Source: DAOUAM01 sp034433305 (GTDB taxonomy: Bacteria; Chloroflexota; Dehalococcoidia; Lucifugimonadales; DAOUAM01). From it: a stretch of DNA of 34,200 bases. Below, piece after piece: positions 1 through 8,169 of the stretch. The position numbers were made by a program, and so were the translations under genes. Position 1 is the first letter of the stretch, and each line of letters starts with the position of its first letter. The stretch covers positions 1 to 34,200 of the forward strand of contig DAOUAM010000115.1 in NCBI GenBank assembly GCA_034433305.1, given 5' to 3'. The notes beneath the pieces were generated by a model. That model searched no databases, had not been told where the DNA came from, and worked only from the letters and a program-made list of their open reading frames with translations.

Positions 1-110
1 CGCTAATGGACGCGGCTATGGTGTGCCGGGGGTGGCACCAGCTAAATATACCAAATCCCCATAGGCGCTGCAAGACTTCCGGGGCCTCGCGCGGCCAAGG
101 CCCGTCAGCG

Positions 111-824
111 TCATGGCTCGCGGGCCAGCACCAGGCCCCAGGCCGACGCTGCGCCCGCGTTCTTGAGCGCCCTGGCACAGGCCGATAGCGTGCTGCCGGT
201 GGTGCAGACGTCGTCCACCAGCAGCACCCGCAGGCCGGACACGTCGCCCGTACATTGGAAGGCGCCCTGGACGTTGCGGGCGCGCTCTTCGTGGCTGGCC
301 ATGGACACCTGCGGCGGCGTGGGCCTGGTGCGGCGCAGCAGGCCAGGCACTACCGGCAGGCCCAGCCTCCTCCCCACCTCCCGCGCCAGCAGCTCCGACT
401 GGTTGTAGCCACGCTCTCGCAGCCGCAGGCCGTGGAGGGGCACCGGCACCAGCACGTCGGCCGGCATGGCGGCGGCCTCGGCGAACTTGGCCAGCAGCCG
501 CCCGGTGTGGGGCGCCGTGGCCCTCAGGTTGCGGTACTTCAGGTCGTGGACCATCTCCCTCACGGCGCCATCCATCAGGTACAGCGCGCGGACGCCGTCG
601 AAGGCGGGCGGCGATGCCTGGCACCGAAGGCATACTGGCCGCTGGCCCGGCGCGGCACACAGGCTGCAATAGGGCTGCTGGAGCCTGGGGAGCCGCGCCT
701 GGCAGCCTGGGCAGAGGTACTGGCCCTCCCTTCGGCAGACCACGCAGCTCATGGGCAACAACAGGTCCAGCGCCAGGCCGCCGGCACGCGCTATGGCCTT
801 GCGTATTGTCCTGGCTGCCGACAT
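111..824 (-). CDS. comF: ComF family phosphoribosyltransferase-like protein
   Basis: 237 residues from the ATG at 824; the frame stays open to a GTG at 869. The N-terminal part has paired CxxC motifs (C27/C30, C38/C41, then YCSLC and CLRC), the zinc-ribbon seen in ComF proteins. The C-terminal part holds the PRPP-binding signature VDDVCTTGSTLS at about residues 203-214, and the middle has PVPLHGLRLRERGYNQ, a ComF family hallmark. ComF proteins are linked to DNA uptake in competent bacteria, but many carriers are not known to be competent and the reaction catalysed is unresolved. The gene stands alone. The ATG was preferred because the protein then begins as typical family members do; neither start has a strong ribosome-binding site. 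The family call is firm and the biological role is not. Confidence 0.88.
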   Translation of the reverse strand: MSAARTIRKAIARAGGLALDLLLPMSCVVCRREGQYLCPGCQARLPRLQQPYCSLCAAPGQRPVCLRCQASPPAFDGVRALYLMDGAVREMVHDLKYRNLRATAPHTGRLLAKFAEAAAMPADVLVPVPLHGLRLRERGYNQSELLAREVGRRLGLPVVPGLLRRTRPTPPQVSMASHEERARNVQGAFQCTGDVSGLRVLLVDDVCTTGSTLSACARALKNAGAASAWGLVLAREP

Positions 825-897
825 GGCATGATGGCCCTGGGGTTGGGGCCTGGCGGCGTGGCCTGGCACCAGGCCGCGCCACCAGCGGAATGCCCCG

Positions 898-1764
898 TTA
901 TACCTTCTGGAACTTGGTCACGCGGTTGCCCTGGCCGATCTCGGTGACGTAGATGTTGCCGTCCAGGTCCACGCAGATGCCGTGAGGGCCGATGAGGGTG
1001 CCCTTGCCAGGGCCTTCGTTGCCGCGCCAGCGGGTGATGAGCTCGCCCTCCAGGGTCCAGATGCTCACGCCGCACTCGCGGCCCTGCTCGCAGACGTACA
1101 CGATGTCGTTGTGGACCCAGATGTCGCCAGGCGCCTTGAGGTCGGTCCACTGCTCCAGGAACTTGCCATTGGCGTCGAAGACCTGGATGCGGTTGTTCTC
1201 GCGGTCGCAGATGAACACGCGGTTGTTTTTGTCCACCCAGATGTTGTGGAGCAGGGCGAACTCACCAGGGCCGGTGCCTTCCTTGCCCCAGGACAGGAGC
1301 AGCTTGCCGTCCGGGCTGAACTTGTGGACGCGGTGGCCGCCGTAGCCGTCGGACACGAAGATGTTGCCGTCGGGGGCGATGGCCAGGCCCGAAGGCATGT
1401 TGAAGGGCAGGCCCTGGAAGGACGGCGACGGCGCCAGCTTCTTGCCCAGGGTGCGCAGGGGCTTGCCGCCGGGCGTGTACTCCGTGGCGATGTGGTAGTC
1501 GCGGTCCACCAGCCAGACGTTGTCGTTGGGCGCGATGAATATGCCGTGGGGGTTGGCCGAGAAGGTGCCCTCACCCCAGGAGGAGATGAAGTTGCCTTCC
1601 GGGTCCCAGATGGTTACCGGGTGGTCGCCCCGGCTGAACACGTATATCTCGTTATGGGAGTTGACCGCGGCATCCGACGCCGCTCCAAAGGCCCAGTACC
1701 TGGGCATGGTGGGCCAGGATGGCACGCGCTCGTACTTGAAGTCTCCCGATCCAACTACTGCCAC
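898..1764 (-). CDS. NHL-repeat beta-propeller protein (peptidylglycine lyase-like)
   Basis: 288 residues made of NHL-type blades with recurring patterns such as PHGIFIAPNDNVWLVDRD, PSGLAIAPDGNIFVSDGYG, LHNIWVDKNNRVFICDREN and PHGICVDLDGNIYVTEIG. This arrangement is shared with the lyase domain of peptidylglycine amidating enzymes and with many uncharacterised bacterial propellers, so binding or lyase activity cannot be separated by eye. I chose the GTG at 1764 because AGGAGGT lies at 1774-1780, nine bases upstream, and the propeller begins directly after it; the longer frame to 1878 would run through the promoter. There is no signal peptide from this start, so it is probably cytoplasmic. A good sigma-70 promoter precedes it at 1802-1830, divergent from the ribonuclease gene. 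Confidence 0.85.
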   Translation of the reverse strand: MAVVGSGDFKYERVPSWPTMPRYWAFGAASDAAVNSHNEIYVFSRGDHPVTIWDPEGNFISSWGEGTFSANPHGIFIAPNDNVWLVDRDYHIATEYTPGGKPLRTLGKKLAPSPSFQGLPFNMPSGLAIAPDGNIFVSDGYGGHRVHKFSPDGKLLLSWGKEGTGPGEFALLHNIWVDKNNRVFICDRENNRIQVFDANGKFLEQWTDLKAPGDIWVHNDIVYVCEQGRECGVSIWTLEGELITRWRGNEGPGKGTLIGPHGICVDLDGNIYVTEIGQGNRVTKFQKV

Positions 1765-1801
1765 TGGTCTTCTACCTCCTGACTGAATCACAGGCAACGT
1801 G

Positions 1802-1830
1802 ATTGTACGTTTGCCTGCCCAGGCCGTCAA
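1802..1830 (-). promoter_or_regulatory. sigma-70 promoter of the NHL-repeat gene
   Basis: Reading the minus strand, a TTGACG -35 box (1830-1825) is followed by exactly 17 bases and a TACAAT -10 box (1807-1802). Transcription would begin near 1795, about 30 bases upstream of the GTG start at 1764. Prediction from consensus only. Confidence 0.72.
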
Positions 1831-1906
1831 CATGCGCCATGCCCTGCCCTGTCCAGTGCCCAGAGTACCCTGGAGCACTTTCTATCCATACCTTTGGCCT
1901 GCTTTA

Positions 1907-1937
1907 TTGGTCAGCAGGGCCACAGATTGCCTATAAT
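1907..1937 (+). promoter_or_regulatory. possible promoter of the RNB ribonuclease gene
   Basis: A perfect TATAAT -10 box at 1932-1937 follows a TTGGTC -35-like box at 1907-1912 with a 19-base spacer, slightly long. It lies about 100 bases upstream of the ATG at 2037 and diverges from the NHL promoter. Confidence 0.5.
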
Positions 1938-2036
1938 TTGAGCATGGGGCACTGGCATGGCCAGTGCCCGCCCAGCAGTGGGCCTGGGCGCGAGCGTTGA
2001 AGACGGCGGCGACATAGCCGTGGCATCGAGGGCCAG

Positions 2037-4109
2037 ATGAAGCCAGGGGAGATACTTGTAGCCAGAGTCAGCGGGGGCGCCAGCATCGTGCGTTGCCTGG
2101 AAGGGGATGGCGCGTCCTCCGCAGGCAAGGACAGCCGGGTGCGCATCGCCCTGGGCCGCAACCGCGAGGCGCGCCTTCCGGTGGACCGCGTCCTGCTCTC
2201 CACTGGCCTTGTGGCTTCCCGCGAGGAGGATGTGGAGGCGTTCCGCCGGAGGTGCGATGAGCTGGCCTCCGCCATGGACCTGGCCGAGGTCTGGGAGGTT
2301 GCCAGGGACGAGGCATCCCACCTCAGCCTCGAAGACCTGGCCGAGCTTTACTGGGGGACTGCGCCCGACGCGGCCCAGCGCGCGGCCTGTGTGCTCCACC
2401 TGGACCGGGACTCCACCTACTTCGTGGCCGACAGGGAGGGCTACGCGCCACGCTCCAGGGAGGCCGTCGCCGATATACACGAGCGGCGCAGGCGGGAGGC
2501 CGAGAACGCCCAGGCCGCCGATTCCCTGGTGGCCTCACTGGCCAGTGGCAGGCTGCCGGATGAGCTGACTCGTCCCCAGGCTGCCTTGCTGGAGCACCTG
2601 CGGGGCTATGTCATCCATGGCGAGGACTACCCCAGGAGCGGCGTGGCCAGGGGCCTGCTGGAGAGGCTGAACGGCGGCGCGCGCGACCTCCAGCGCCTGG
2701 GCTTCGAGCTGCTGGTGTCGGCGGGCGTCCTCTCCCCAGACGAGCCTCTGGAGCTGGAGCGGGCCAACATCCCCCGGCAGTTCTCCGCCGAGGCGCTGGA
2801 CGAGGCCCGGGCGGTGGACCTGGCCCGACTGCTAGCACAGCCTCACCGTCGGGACCTGAGCGGCATTCCCACCATTACCATTGACGACGCGGACACTCAG
2901 GACAGGGACGATGCGCTGTCCCTGGAGGCGCTGCCTGGCCCTGCCTTCCAGGTAGGCATACACATCGCCGACGCGGGGGCGCTGGTCACCCACGGCGGCG
3001 CGCTGGACCAGGAGGCGGACCGCCGCATGTCTACCCTCTATGTACCCGATGGCAAGGTGCCCATGCTGCCGCCGTCCCTGTCCAACAATATGGGCAGTCT
3101 GGAGCCTGGCGAGGGACGCGTGGCCCTCAGTCTGCTGGTGCGCATGAGCGAGGAGGGCGAGGTACAGGGCTGGGAGGTGGTGCCGTCGGTGGTGCGCAGC
3201 CAGGCGGCGCTGAGCTACGAGGAGGCCGACCGCGCCCTGGCCGAGAATGGCCACCCCTGGCACCAGGCGCTGGCTACGCTGGAGCGCATAGCCCTGGGCC
3301 TGCGACGCCGACGCGAGGCCGCCGGCGCCGTGGTGCTGGAGCGGCCCGAGATGACCATCAAGGCGCTGCCTTCGGGCGAGGTAGAGGTGAGGGTGCTTCG
3401 CCGCGCCACCTCGTCGCGTCAGCTTGTGGCCGAGTTCATGATACTGTGCAACGCCCTGCTGGCCGAGTTCTGCGCCCGCCAGGACCTGCCCGCGGCCTAC
3501 CGTTCCCAGGCGGTGCCAGACCTGAGCGGCATAGCCCAGGAGGCGGCAGGCGGACTTGCCCGTGAGGCCGCCATGGCCGAGACGCCGCTGCGCTGGTACC
3601 TGGTGATGAAGCGCCTGCCTCCGGCCAGCCTGGACACAGTGCCCCAGCCCCACGGCGGGCTGGGCGTGCCAGCCTACATCCAGGCCACGTCCCCTCTGCG
3701 GCGCTACCCCGACCTGGTAATGCAACGCCAGATAAGCCACTTCCTGGACACCGGCAGACCGCTTTATTCCTTCGAGGCCATAGCCTCCGTGGCTCAGCGG
3801 GCCGAGGTGCAACTCCGAGAGCTGGCCCGCATAGAGGACGAGCGGGAGCGCTACTGGTTCCTGAAGTACCTCCAGCAGAGTCACCTGGGGCCTCCGGGCA
3901 GCGGAAGGGAGCTGTTCCGGGCCATGGTGCTGGAGAACTCGGCCGGGCGCACCGGGCTGCTGGAGCTGCTGGACTACCCCTTCCGGGTCAGGGCTGAGCT
4001 TCCCGGCAATCACCTTCCCGGCGAGGTGGTGACGCTGCGGCTGCATGGCGTGGACCTGTGGCGGCGCGCGGCATACTTTACCTACGTCCGCTCTGGCGCC
4101 CAGGTCTAG
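2037..4109 (+). CDS. RNB-domain 3'-5' exoribonuclease (RNase II/R family)
   Basis: 690 residues. The RNB catalytic block begins near residue 283 with DDADTQDRDDA, the acidic cluster that binds the catalytic metal ions, followed by HIADAGALV and the YVPDGKVPMLPPSLSNN segment. The later SPLRRYPDLVMQRQI motif is also an RNB signature. The family degrades single-stranded RNA from the 3' end. The region before the RNB domain (about 1-270) does not show an obvious classical cold-shock pair, and the C-terminal 70 residues look like a degenerate OB/S1-type strand region. It therefore resembles the shorter RNase II-like proteins of cyanobacteria and Chloroflexota more than full-length RNase R. The ATG at 2037 has GAGGG four bases upstream. 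It is monocistronic, with a candidate promoter at 1907-1937. Confidence 0.92.
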   Translation: MKPGEILVARVSGGASIVRCLEGDGASSAGKDSRVRIALGRNREARLPVDRVLLSTGLVASREEDVEAFRRRCDELASAMDLAEVWEVARDEASHLSLEDLAELYWGTAPDAAQRAACVLHLDRDSTYFVADREGYAPRSREAVADIHERRRREAENAQAADSLVASLASGRLPDELTRPQAALLEHLRGYVIHGEDYPRSGVARGLLERLNGGARDLQRLGFELLVSAGVLSPDEPLELERANIPRQFSAEALDEARAVDLARLLAQPHRRDLSGIPTITIDDADTQDRDDALSLEALPGPAFQVGIHIADAGALVTHGGALDQEADRRMSTLYVPDGKVPMLPPSLSNNMGSLEPGEGRVALSLLVRMSEEGEVQGWEVVPSVVRSQAALSYEEADRALAENGHPWHQALATLERIALGLRRRREAAGAVVLERPEMTIKALPSGEVEVRVLRRATSSRQLVAEFMILCNALLAEFCARQDLPAAYRSQAVPDLSGIAQEAAGGLAREAAMAETPLRWYLVMKRLPPASLDTVPQPHGGLGVPAYIQATSPLRRYPDLVMQRQISHFLDTGRPLYSFEAIASVAQRAEVQLRELARIEDERERYWFLKYLQQSHLGPPGSGRELFRAMVLENSAGRTGLLELLDYPFRVRAELPGNHLPGEVVTLRLHGVDLWRRAAYFTYVRSGAQV

Positions 4110-4516
4110 GCCGGTAGCCTGAATTGATATGCACTTTCAGGTGCCAGCGTCAGCCCCCTCTCCTTCGGCCGGCAGGCTCAGGACAGGTCTAACTCTCCCC
4201 CAGAGGGGGCGAGAACAGTCCCTGCCCCCTGTGGGGGAAGGCCAGGAAGGGGGCAGGGCACCCCCCGAAGCACAAAAGTCCATATCCTACGTGGCCACCT
4301 GCTTAGGCCGGGCCTGACGCCGCGCCGGCTGCGGTGCCGGCCCTTTTGGTATACCATTTTGACCTCAAGGGGCCATTAGGCAGGCTGCCCTGGATACCTG
4401 TCAGTCTGCCAGTGAAGAAGGGAGTCCATCGCCACTTTCAAACAGGACCGGTAGTGGACTGGTGTGGTGGTGCGCGGGCAGTGTGTGCCTGCGCACCGCT
4501 TTTTCACGGGGGGCAT
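4110..4516 (+). other. intergenic region with a repeat
   Basis: Non-coding gap between the ribonuclease and MarC genes. It holds one copy of the dispersed palindromic repeat (4151-4259), a short GC hairpin at 4324-4341 followed by CCTTTT that might be a weak terminator, and the palindrome GGTATACC near 4348-4355. No convincing gene or promoter was seen. Confidence 0.6.
4151..4259 (+). repeat. dispersed palindromic repeat, copy 1
   Basis: Contains CTCTCCCCCAGAGGGGGCGAG followed by a second palindrome built on CCCCCTGTGGGGG and ending GGAAGGGGGC. The same layout recurs at 29558-29633 on this strand and at 14928-15002 on the other. This copy carries about 25 extra bases near its left end (about 4163-4191) compared with the others. 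Confidence 0.7.
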
Positions 4517-5122
4517 ATGTCGGCCTTGCTTGACCAGCTAAAGGAGTTCTCCCTGGTGTTCCTGCCGCTCCTGGTGGCCATGGACCCTCTGGGCGTCCTG
4601 CCATTCTGGGTGCCTTTCATTGGCCCTATCCCGGCAGGCCGCCGTGTGAGGGTGCTATATACGGCGCTGGCGACTGGCATGGCCGTGGGCCTGCTGTTCC
4701 TGGCCCTGGGCAAGGGCATCTTCATCGTGCTGGGCATCACCGTCCCGGACTTCCTGGTGGCGGGCGGCGTTGTGCTGCTGGCGCTGGCGCTGCGGGAGCT
4801 TCTGTCCTCCGAGACCACAGCCCCGGTGGCCCCCAACGAGCTTATGGCTGTGGTGCCCATAGGGACGCCGTTGCTGGTCGGCCCGGCCACCATATCCATG
4901 CTTATCCTGCTGAGTGGGCTTTACAGCGTGTGGCTGGTGGTGCTGGCCTTCCTGGCCAACATGGTGGTGGCGTGGCTTGTCTTCTGGCAGTCGGGACGCA
5001 TTGCCCGTTTCCTGGGCCAGGGCGGCCTTCAGGCCTTCGCCAAGGTGGCCTACCTGTTGCTGGCGGCCATCGCCATTCAGCTCATCCGCAGGGGCGTGAG
5101 CGAGATAGTGCAGGGCTTCTAG
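4517..5122 (+). CDS. MarC family integral membrane protein
   Basis: 201 residues, the usual length for the MarC (UPF0056) family. It is almost entirely hydrophobic, with about six membrane segments. Family hallmarks are visible: an N-terminal LLVAMDPLGVLPFWVPF segment and a central PIGTPLLVGPATISMLILL segment, the two halves of the inverted repeat in this family. Members sit in the cytoplasmic membrane; the transported substrate is unknown, and the old link to multiple antibiotic resistance was not upheld. The frame is open from 4334, but the first 61 codons are unlike the family, and the ATG at 4517 has a G-rich stretch (4508-4513) just upstream. It stands alone between two repeat-rich gaps, so context gives no clue to substrate. 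Confidence 0.85.
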   Translation: MSALLDQLKEFSLVFLPLLVAMDPLGVLPFWVPFIGPIPAGRRVRVLYTALATGMAVGLLFLALGKGIFIVLGITVPDFLVAGGVVLLALALRELLSSETTAPVAPNELMAVVPIGTPLLVGPATISMLILLSGLYSVWLVVLAFLANMVVAWLVFWQSGRIARFLGQGGLQAFAKVAYLLLAAIAIQLIRRGVSEIVQGF

Positions 5123-5173
5123 GGCCTGCCTCGCCGGCCGTGTGCCGCTCCTGTTTGCAGACGCTACAAAAGC

Positions 5174-5226
5174 AGGGGCAACCCCTGTGATGGCCCACGA
5201 CCTGGGCAACCACGAGGGTTGCCCCT
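5174..5226 (+). repeat. palindromic repeat unit of the GGGGCAACC type
   Basis: AGGGGCAACCC at 5174-5184 is the exact reverse complement of GGGTTGCCCCT at 5216-5226. A nested GGGCAACC / GGTTGCCC hairpin lies at its right end. A related unit with the same GGGCAACCACGAGGG core occurs at 27738-27794. Confidence 0.7.
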
Positions 5227-5253
5227 ACTCTGCCTGAAAGTGTCGGTAAAGTC

Positions 5254-5300
5254 CCTTCTCCCCTGGCGGGAGAAGGCTCATAAGCGGACAGTTTTTGGAG
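5254..5300 (+). repeat. hairpin plus conserved tail, copy 1
   Basis: A perfect 9-bp hairpin, CCTTCTCCC-ctggc-GGGAGAAGG (5254-5276), is followed by the tail GACAGTTTTTGGAG (5287-5300). The same tail, also preceded by GGGAGA, is found at 23526-23539. Confidence 0.6.
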
Positions 5301-5574
5301 CAAAGGGGATGTGGGTTGAGGGCAGACGTCCAGATCTCACCCTCACCTGGGGTCCCATAAGAGAGCTGGTGCCAGGTGCCTGCCTGGGGCTTTGCCACAT
5401 ATCTGGTTACTCTCAGTGACGTTTCCGTTCACGTGGTTACGCATAATTTATAGATTATACTAGCGGTTTCACAATGTTTTCTTCATTAATAGGAATGTGG
5501 CATCATATGTTTGTGGTATGCGGCCAACCCCGATCTGGTCGCCCCGCCCCCAGCGTCCATGGGAGGGCTGTGTC

Positions 5575-6009
5575 ATGCTCGACTACAGCAGGGCCATTGT
5601 ACACAGGTTCTTCGACGAAGTCCTGGGCCGTGGCGACCTGGCAGTCCTGGACGAAATCCTCGCGCCTGGCTATGTCGCCCATGTTGTGGGCCTGCCCAGG
5701 CCTATAACAGGTATCGAGGCCCTCAAGCGTCCCCTTGTCCTGTTCCGCTCCACCTTTCCAGACGCCCGCTTCACTATAGAAGACGAGATTATCGTCAATA
5801 GCAAGGCCGTCGTGGCCTGGACCATGGCCGGGACACATCAGGGCCAGTGGATGGGAATGCCCGCCACAGGGAACCGTGTGACTGTAACTGGCATATGCAT
5901 CTGCTACATCAGTGATGCGAGGGTTATCTCCACCAGGGTGCAAGCCGACCTGTGGGGGCTGTTCCAGCAACTAGGCGATGTCCCGCTGCTGGAGCAGCTA
6001 GAGCTGTGA
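5575..6009 (+). CDS. SnoaL-like / ester cyclase family protein
   Basis: 144 residues with the NTF2-fold SnoaL pattern: an N-terminal helix (YSRAIVHRFFDEVLGRGDLAVLDEILAPGYVAH), then FRSTFPDARFTIEDEIIVNSKAVVAWTMAGTHQG and a GMPATGNRVTVTGI strand. Polyketide cyclases such as SnoaL share this fold, but many small bacterial relatives are uncharacterised and may simply bind small hydrophobic molecules. The ATG at 5575 was chosen because GGGAGGG lies seven bases upstream (5561-5567) and the protein then matches the domain; the frame is open further left. The stop at 6009 is only four bases from the stop of the convergent protease gene, leaving no room for a terminator between them. Family call good, function unknown. 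Confidence 0.8.
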   Translation: MLDYSRAIVHRFFDEVLGRGDLAVLDEILAPGYVAHVVGLPRPITGIEALKRPLVLFRSTFPDARFTIEDEIIVNSKAVVAWTMAGTHQGQWMGMPATGNRVTVTGICICYISDARVISTRVQADLWGLFQQLGDVPLLEQLEL

Positions 6010-6013
6010 GCGC

Positions 6014-8044
6014 CTATCCGCCTCTGGCTGAGGCGCTCCTGCCCATGCGCGCCAGCAGGAGCAGCAGGAACGCCGCGCCCATGGCCAGCAGCCCCCAGGT
6101 GGACAGGGAAGGCACGGGCGTAGGCGTGGGTGTAGGGGTAGGCGTGGGCGTTGGCGTCGGCCCTTCGCCGGGGGATGCCAGGGCCTGGCCGGCGCTCAGG
6201 CCGTTCACCCGGCCAGCGCCGTAGGTGTTGTCCGTGCCTGCCGCGCCCAGGTCAACGGCGGTGGTAAGGATAGCGGTGCGCAGCGCCTCCCGGTCGGCTG
6301 CGGGGTCATCGCCCTGCTCACCGGCCATAAGCTCTGGCTTCAGGTCCAGCAGCAGCGCGGCCAGGCCGGCCAGGTGGGGCGCTGACGCCGATGTGCCAAA
6401 GAAGGGATTGGAGAAGCCGCCGGCGCCAGTGACCGAGACACCGTCCACCGCCGTGATGTCGGGCTTGACGGCGCCGTTATTGGTGGGGCCACGGCTGCTG
6501 AAGGGCTCAATGGTGTCCAGGCCCGGGTCGCCGGCCGCGATGGCGCCCACCGAGATGACGCCGCCTCCCGCGTCGCTCTGCATGGGCACGCTGCTTTCCG
6601 TGGTGTTGTAGTTCAGCAGCGCGTCAGTGGTGCATGGCACCCCATCGCCCAGCACGAACATGTCAAAGGTCACGGGCGGCGAGGCGTCCTCGAAGTTGTG
6701 GATGTAGATGTCGTACAGGTTCGTGGTGTCGCTGGTGTTGCTGATGACCAGTTGCTCCACCGGTTCCCTGGTCACGTTGATGTTGTCGTTGATCCCCGAG
6801 TCCACCAGGGTGCCCGTGTCGTTCCTGAAGGCGTAGATGTCGTAGTCCGTGGTCGCTGCGCCGAAGACATCGTCCCAGGTGAGGATGACCAGCACCGTCT
6901 GGCCCGGCTCCAGCAGGACGTGATTGGTGGCGCTGGGGCCAAGGCCCAGGCAGTCCGTGGTCCTGGCGGTCGCCTGGAACTGGTGGAAGTGCCCCGCCGA
7001 GCCTACCAGGTCAAGCCCGTCAACCCCCGAGTCCAGGTACTGCTCCTGGTAGTGGCGCAGGGCGAGGTTGCCGACGGAGGTGTAGTAGCCTCGTATGGGG
7101 TTCTCGGGCCGGTTAAGCTCGCCGGCGGTGTTGGCCGAGATAACGCTGCTCTGGTCGTAAGGCCCGCCGAAGAAGCTGATGTCGTCTATGACGATGTCGC
7201 TGTTGGCGGCCAGGAAGTCCACCGCGGCCATGAACTCCAGGCCGGTGCTGAAGTTGGCGAAGCGGAGCTGCGCCCCGGGCGCGATGTCGTGGACAATCTC
7301 CAGGATGGCCGTGCCCTCGGCCCCGGACTCCAGGTCGCCATCGGCGCGGAAGGACGTGGCGATGACGCCGCCGGAGGTGGAGACGAGCTTGCCGGTGCCG
7401 TCGCGGGACAGCGCCGTGGCCGGCAGGTCGCCGGAGGCTATGGCCTCCTCCAGGCCCGCGATGCCGTCGGAGATGACACCCACCGTGACGCCCGAGCCGT
7501 CCACGCCCAGGGTGGCCCTGAGGGCGTCGAAGGCCAGCAGGTTGTCGCCCTCCGTCATCCGGGAGCCGGCGTTGGCGCGGCCGTAAACGGGCGGCGTCAC
7601 CGATTGCACGTAGTCCAGCTCCGCCAGCCGGGGCAGGTCCTGGATAGCTACCCTGGCCTGGAGCAGGTCGCCGGACTCGCTCTGCCGCTCGATGACGACG
7701 CCCAGGGACTCCAGCCCTTCCAGCACCTGCGGGCCAGAGGCCAGGGTGGTGATGTACACCTGTACGCGCCCCCGGGAGTCCACGTCCAGCACGCCGGCGC
7801 GGACGTAGGCATCTACAGGCGGACGGACCGTCACAGGGGCCTGGCTGGATGAGGCTACGCCCAGGGGCACCTCCTGCGCGGCCTCCGCCAGCCTGGCGAT
7901 GATGGAGTCAAACCTGGGGTGCTTGACTGGCGGTGCTGGTGGCGCGCTGGGGCCTTCGGCCCGGGCGGTGCCGCCGAAGAGCAGGCAGCAGGCCAGGGCG
8001 GACGCCAGGACGGCCCCCCACAGCCTGGAACGCTGGACTCCGAT
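6014..8044 (-). CDS. secreted subtilase-fold protease with C-terminal sorting-type anchor
   Basis: 676 residues if translation starts at an ATC at 8044. No ATG, GTG or TTG occurs in this frame between the upstream stop (8120-8122) and a GTG at 7870. Starting at 7870 would lose a clear signal peptide (basic RSR, hydrophobic core, TARA cleavage region), whereas AGGAGG sits seven bases before the ATC. The subtilase core shows VTVGVISDG (Asp193), EGTAILEIVHD (Glu243 where classical subtilases have the His of HGT) and GTSASAPHLAG (Ser552). Replacement of His by Glu recalls the sedolisin (S53) triad and S53-like members of this fold. The C-terminus has a (TP)n linker, then VPSLSTWGLL, a hydrophobic stretch and a basic tail, resembling IPTL-CTERM-type sorting signals. 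Probably exported and anchored at the cell surface. Substrate unknown. Confidence 0.82.
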   Translation of the reverse strand: MGVQRSRLWGAVLASALACCLLFGGTARAEGPSAPPAPPVKHPRFDSIIARLAEAAQEVPLGVASSSQAPVTVRPPVDAYVRAGVLDVDSRGRVQVYITTLASGPQVLEGLESLGVVIERQSESGDLLQARVAIQDLPRLAELDYVQSVTPPVYGRANAGSRMTEGDNLLAFDALRATLGVDGSGVTVGVISDGIAGLEEAIASGDLPATALSRDGTGKLVSTSGGVIATSFRADGDLESGAEGTAILEIVHDIAPGAQLRFANFSTGLEFMAAVDFLAANSDIVIDDISFFGGPYDQSSVISANTAGELNRPENPIRGYYTSVGNLALRHYQEQYLDSGVDGLDLVGSAGHFHQFQATARTTDCLGLGPSATNHVLLEPGQTVLVILTWDDVFGAATTDYDIYAFRNDTGTLVDSGINDNINVTREPVEQLVISNTSDTTNLYDIYIHNFEDASPPVTFDMFVLGDGVPCTTDALLNYNTTESSVPMQSDAGGGVISVGAIAAGDPGLDTIEPFSSRGPTNNGAVKPDITAVDGVSVTGAGGFSNPFFGTSASAPHLAGLAALLLDLKPELMAGEQGDDPAADREALRTAILTTAVDLGAAGTDNTYGAGRVNGLSAGQALASPGEGPTPTPTPTPTPTPTPVPSLSTWGLLAMGAAFLLLLLARMGRSASARGG

Positions 8045-8169
8045 GGCGATGCCTCCTGCTGGCAGTGCGTGTGCCGGGGGTGTGGGGCCTGGCGGCCTCC
8101 TCGGCCACGCACTTGATAGCTAACCAGCAGGAGGCGAGGACAAAACATGGGGGTCAGCGGGCCGCCGAC

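Larger units (their letters stand above)
5123..5574 (+). other. intergenic region, repeats and an AT-rich promoter-like stretch
   Basis: Non-coding. It contains two palindromic repeat units (5174-5226 and 5254-5300) and then an AT-rich island around 5440-5465 with CATAAT (5442-5447) and TATACT (5456-5461). That island is the likely promoter zone for the SnoaL-like gene, although no matching -35 box is clear. Confidence 0.55.

Noticed and set aside
4324..4345. Intrinsic terminator of the ribonuclease gene
   Set aside because: The stem is only 6 bp, the T-run is four bases, and it lies over 200 bases from the stop codon. Too weak to list as a feature.
5174..5226. CRISPR-like repeats among the palindromic units
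   Set aside because: Copies are far apart, not regularly spaced, and there are no unique spacers or cas genes.
6117..6165. Short GGCGT(A/G) tandem repeat as a microsatellite or phase-variable tract
   Set aside because: The unit is six bases, so length change would keep the frame; it simply encodes the Thr-Pro linker of the protease.
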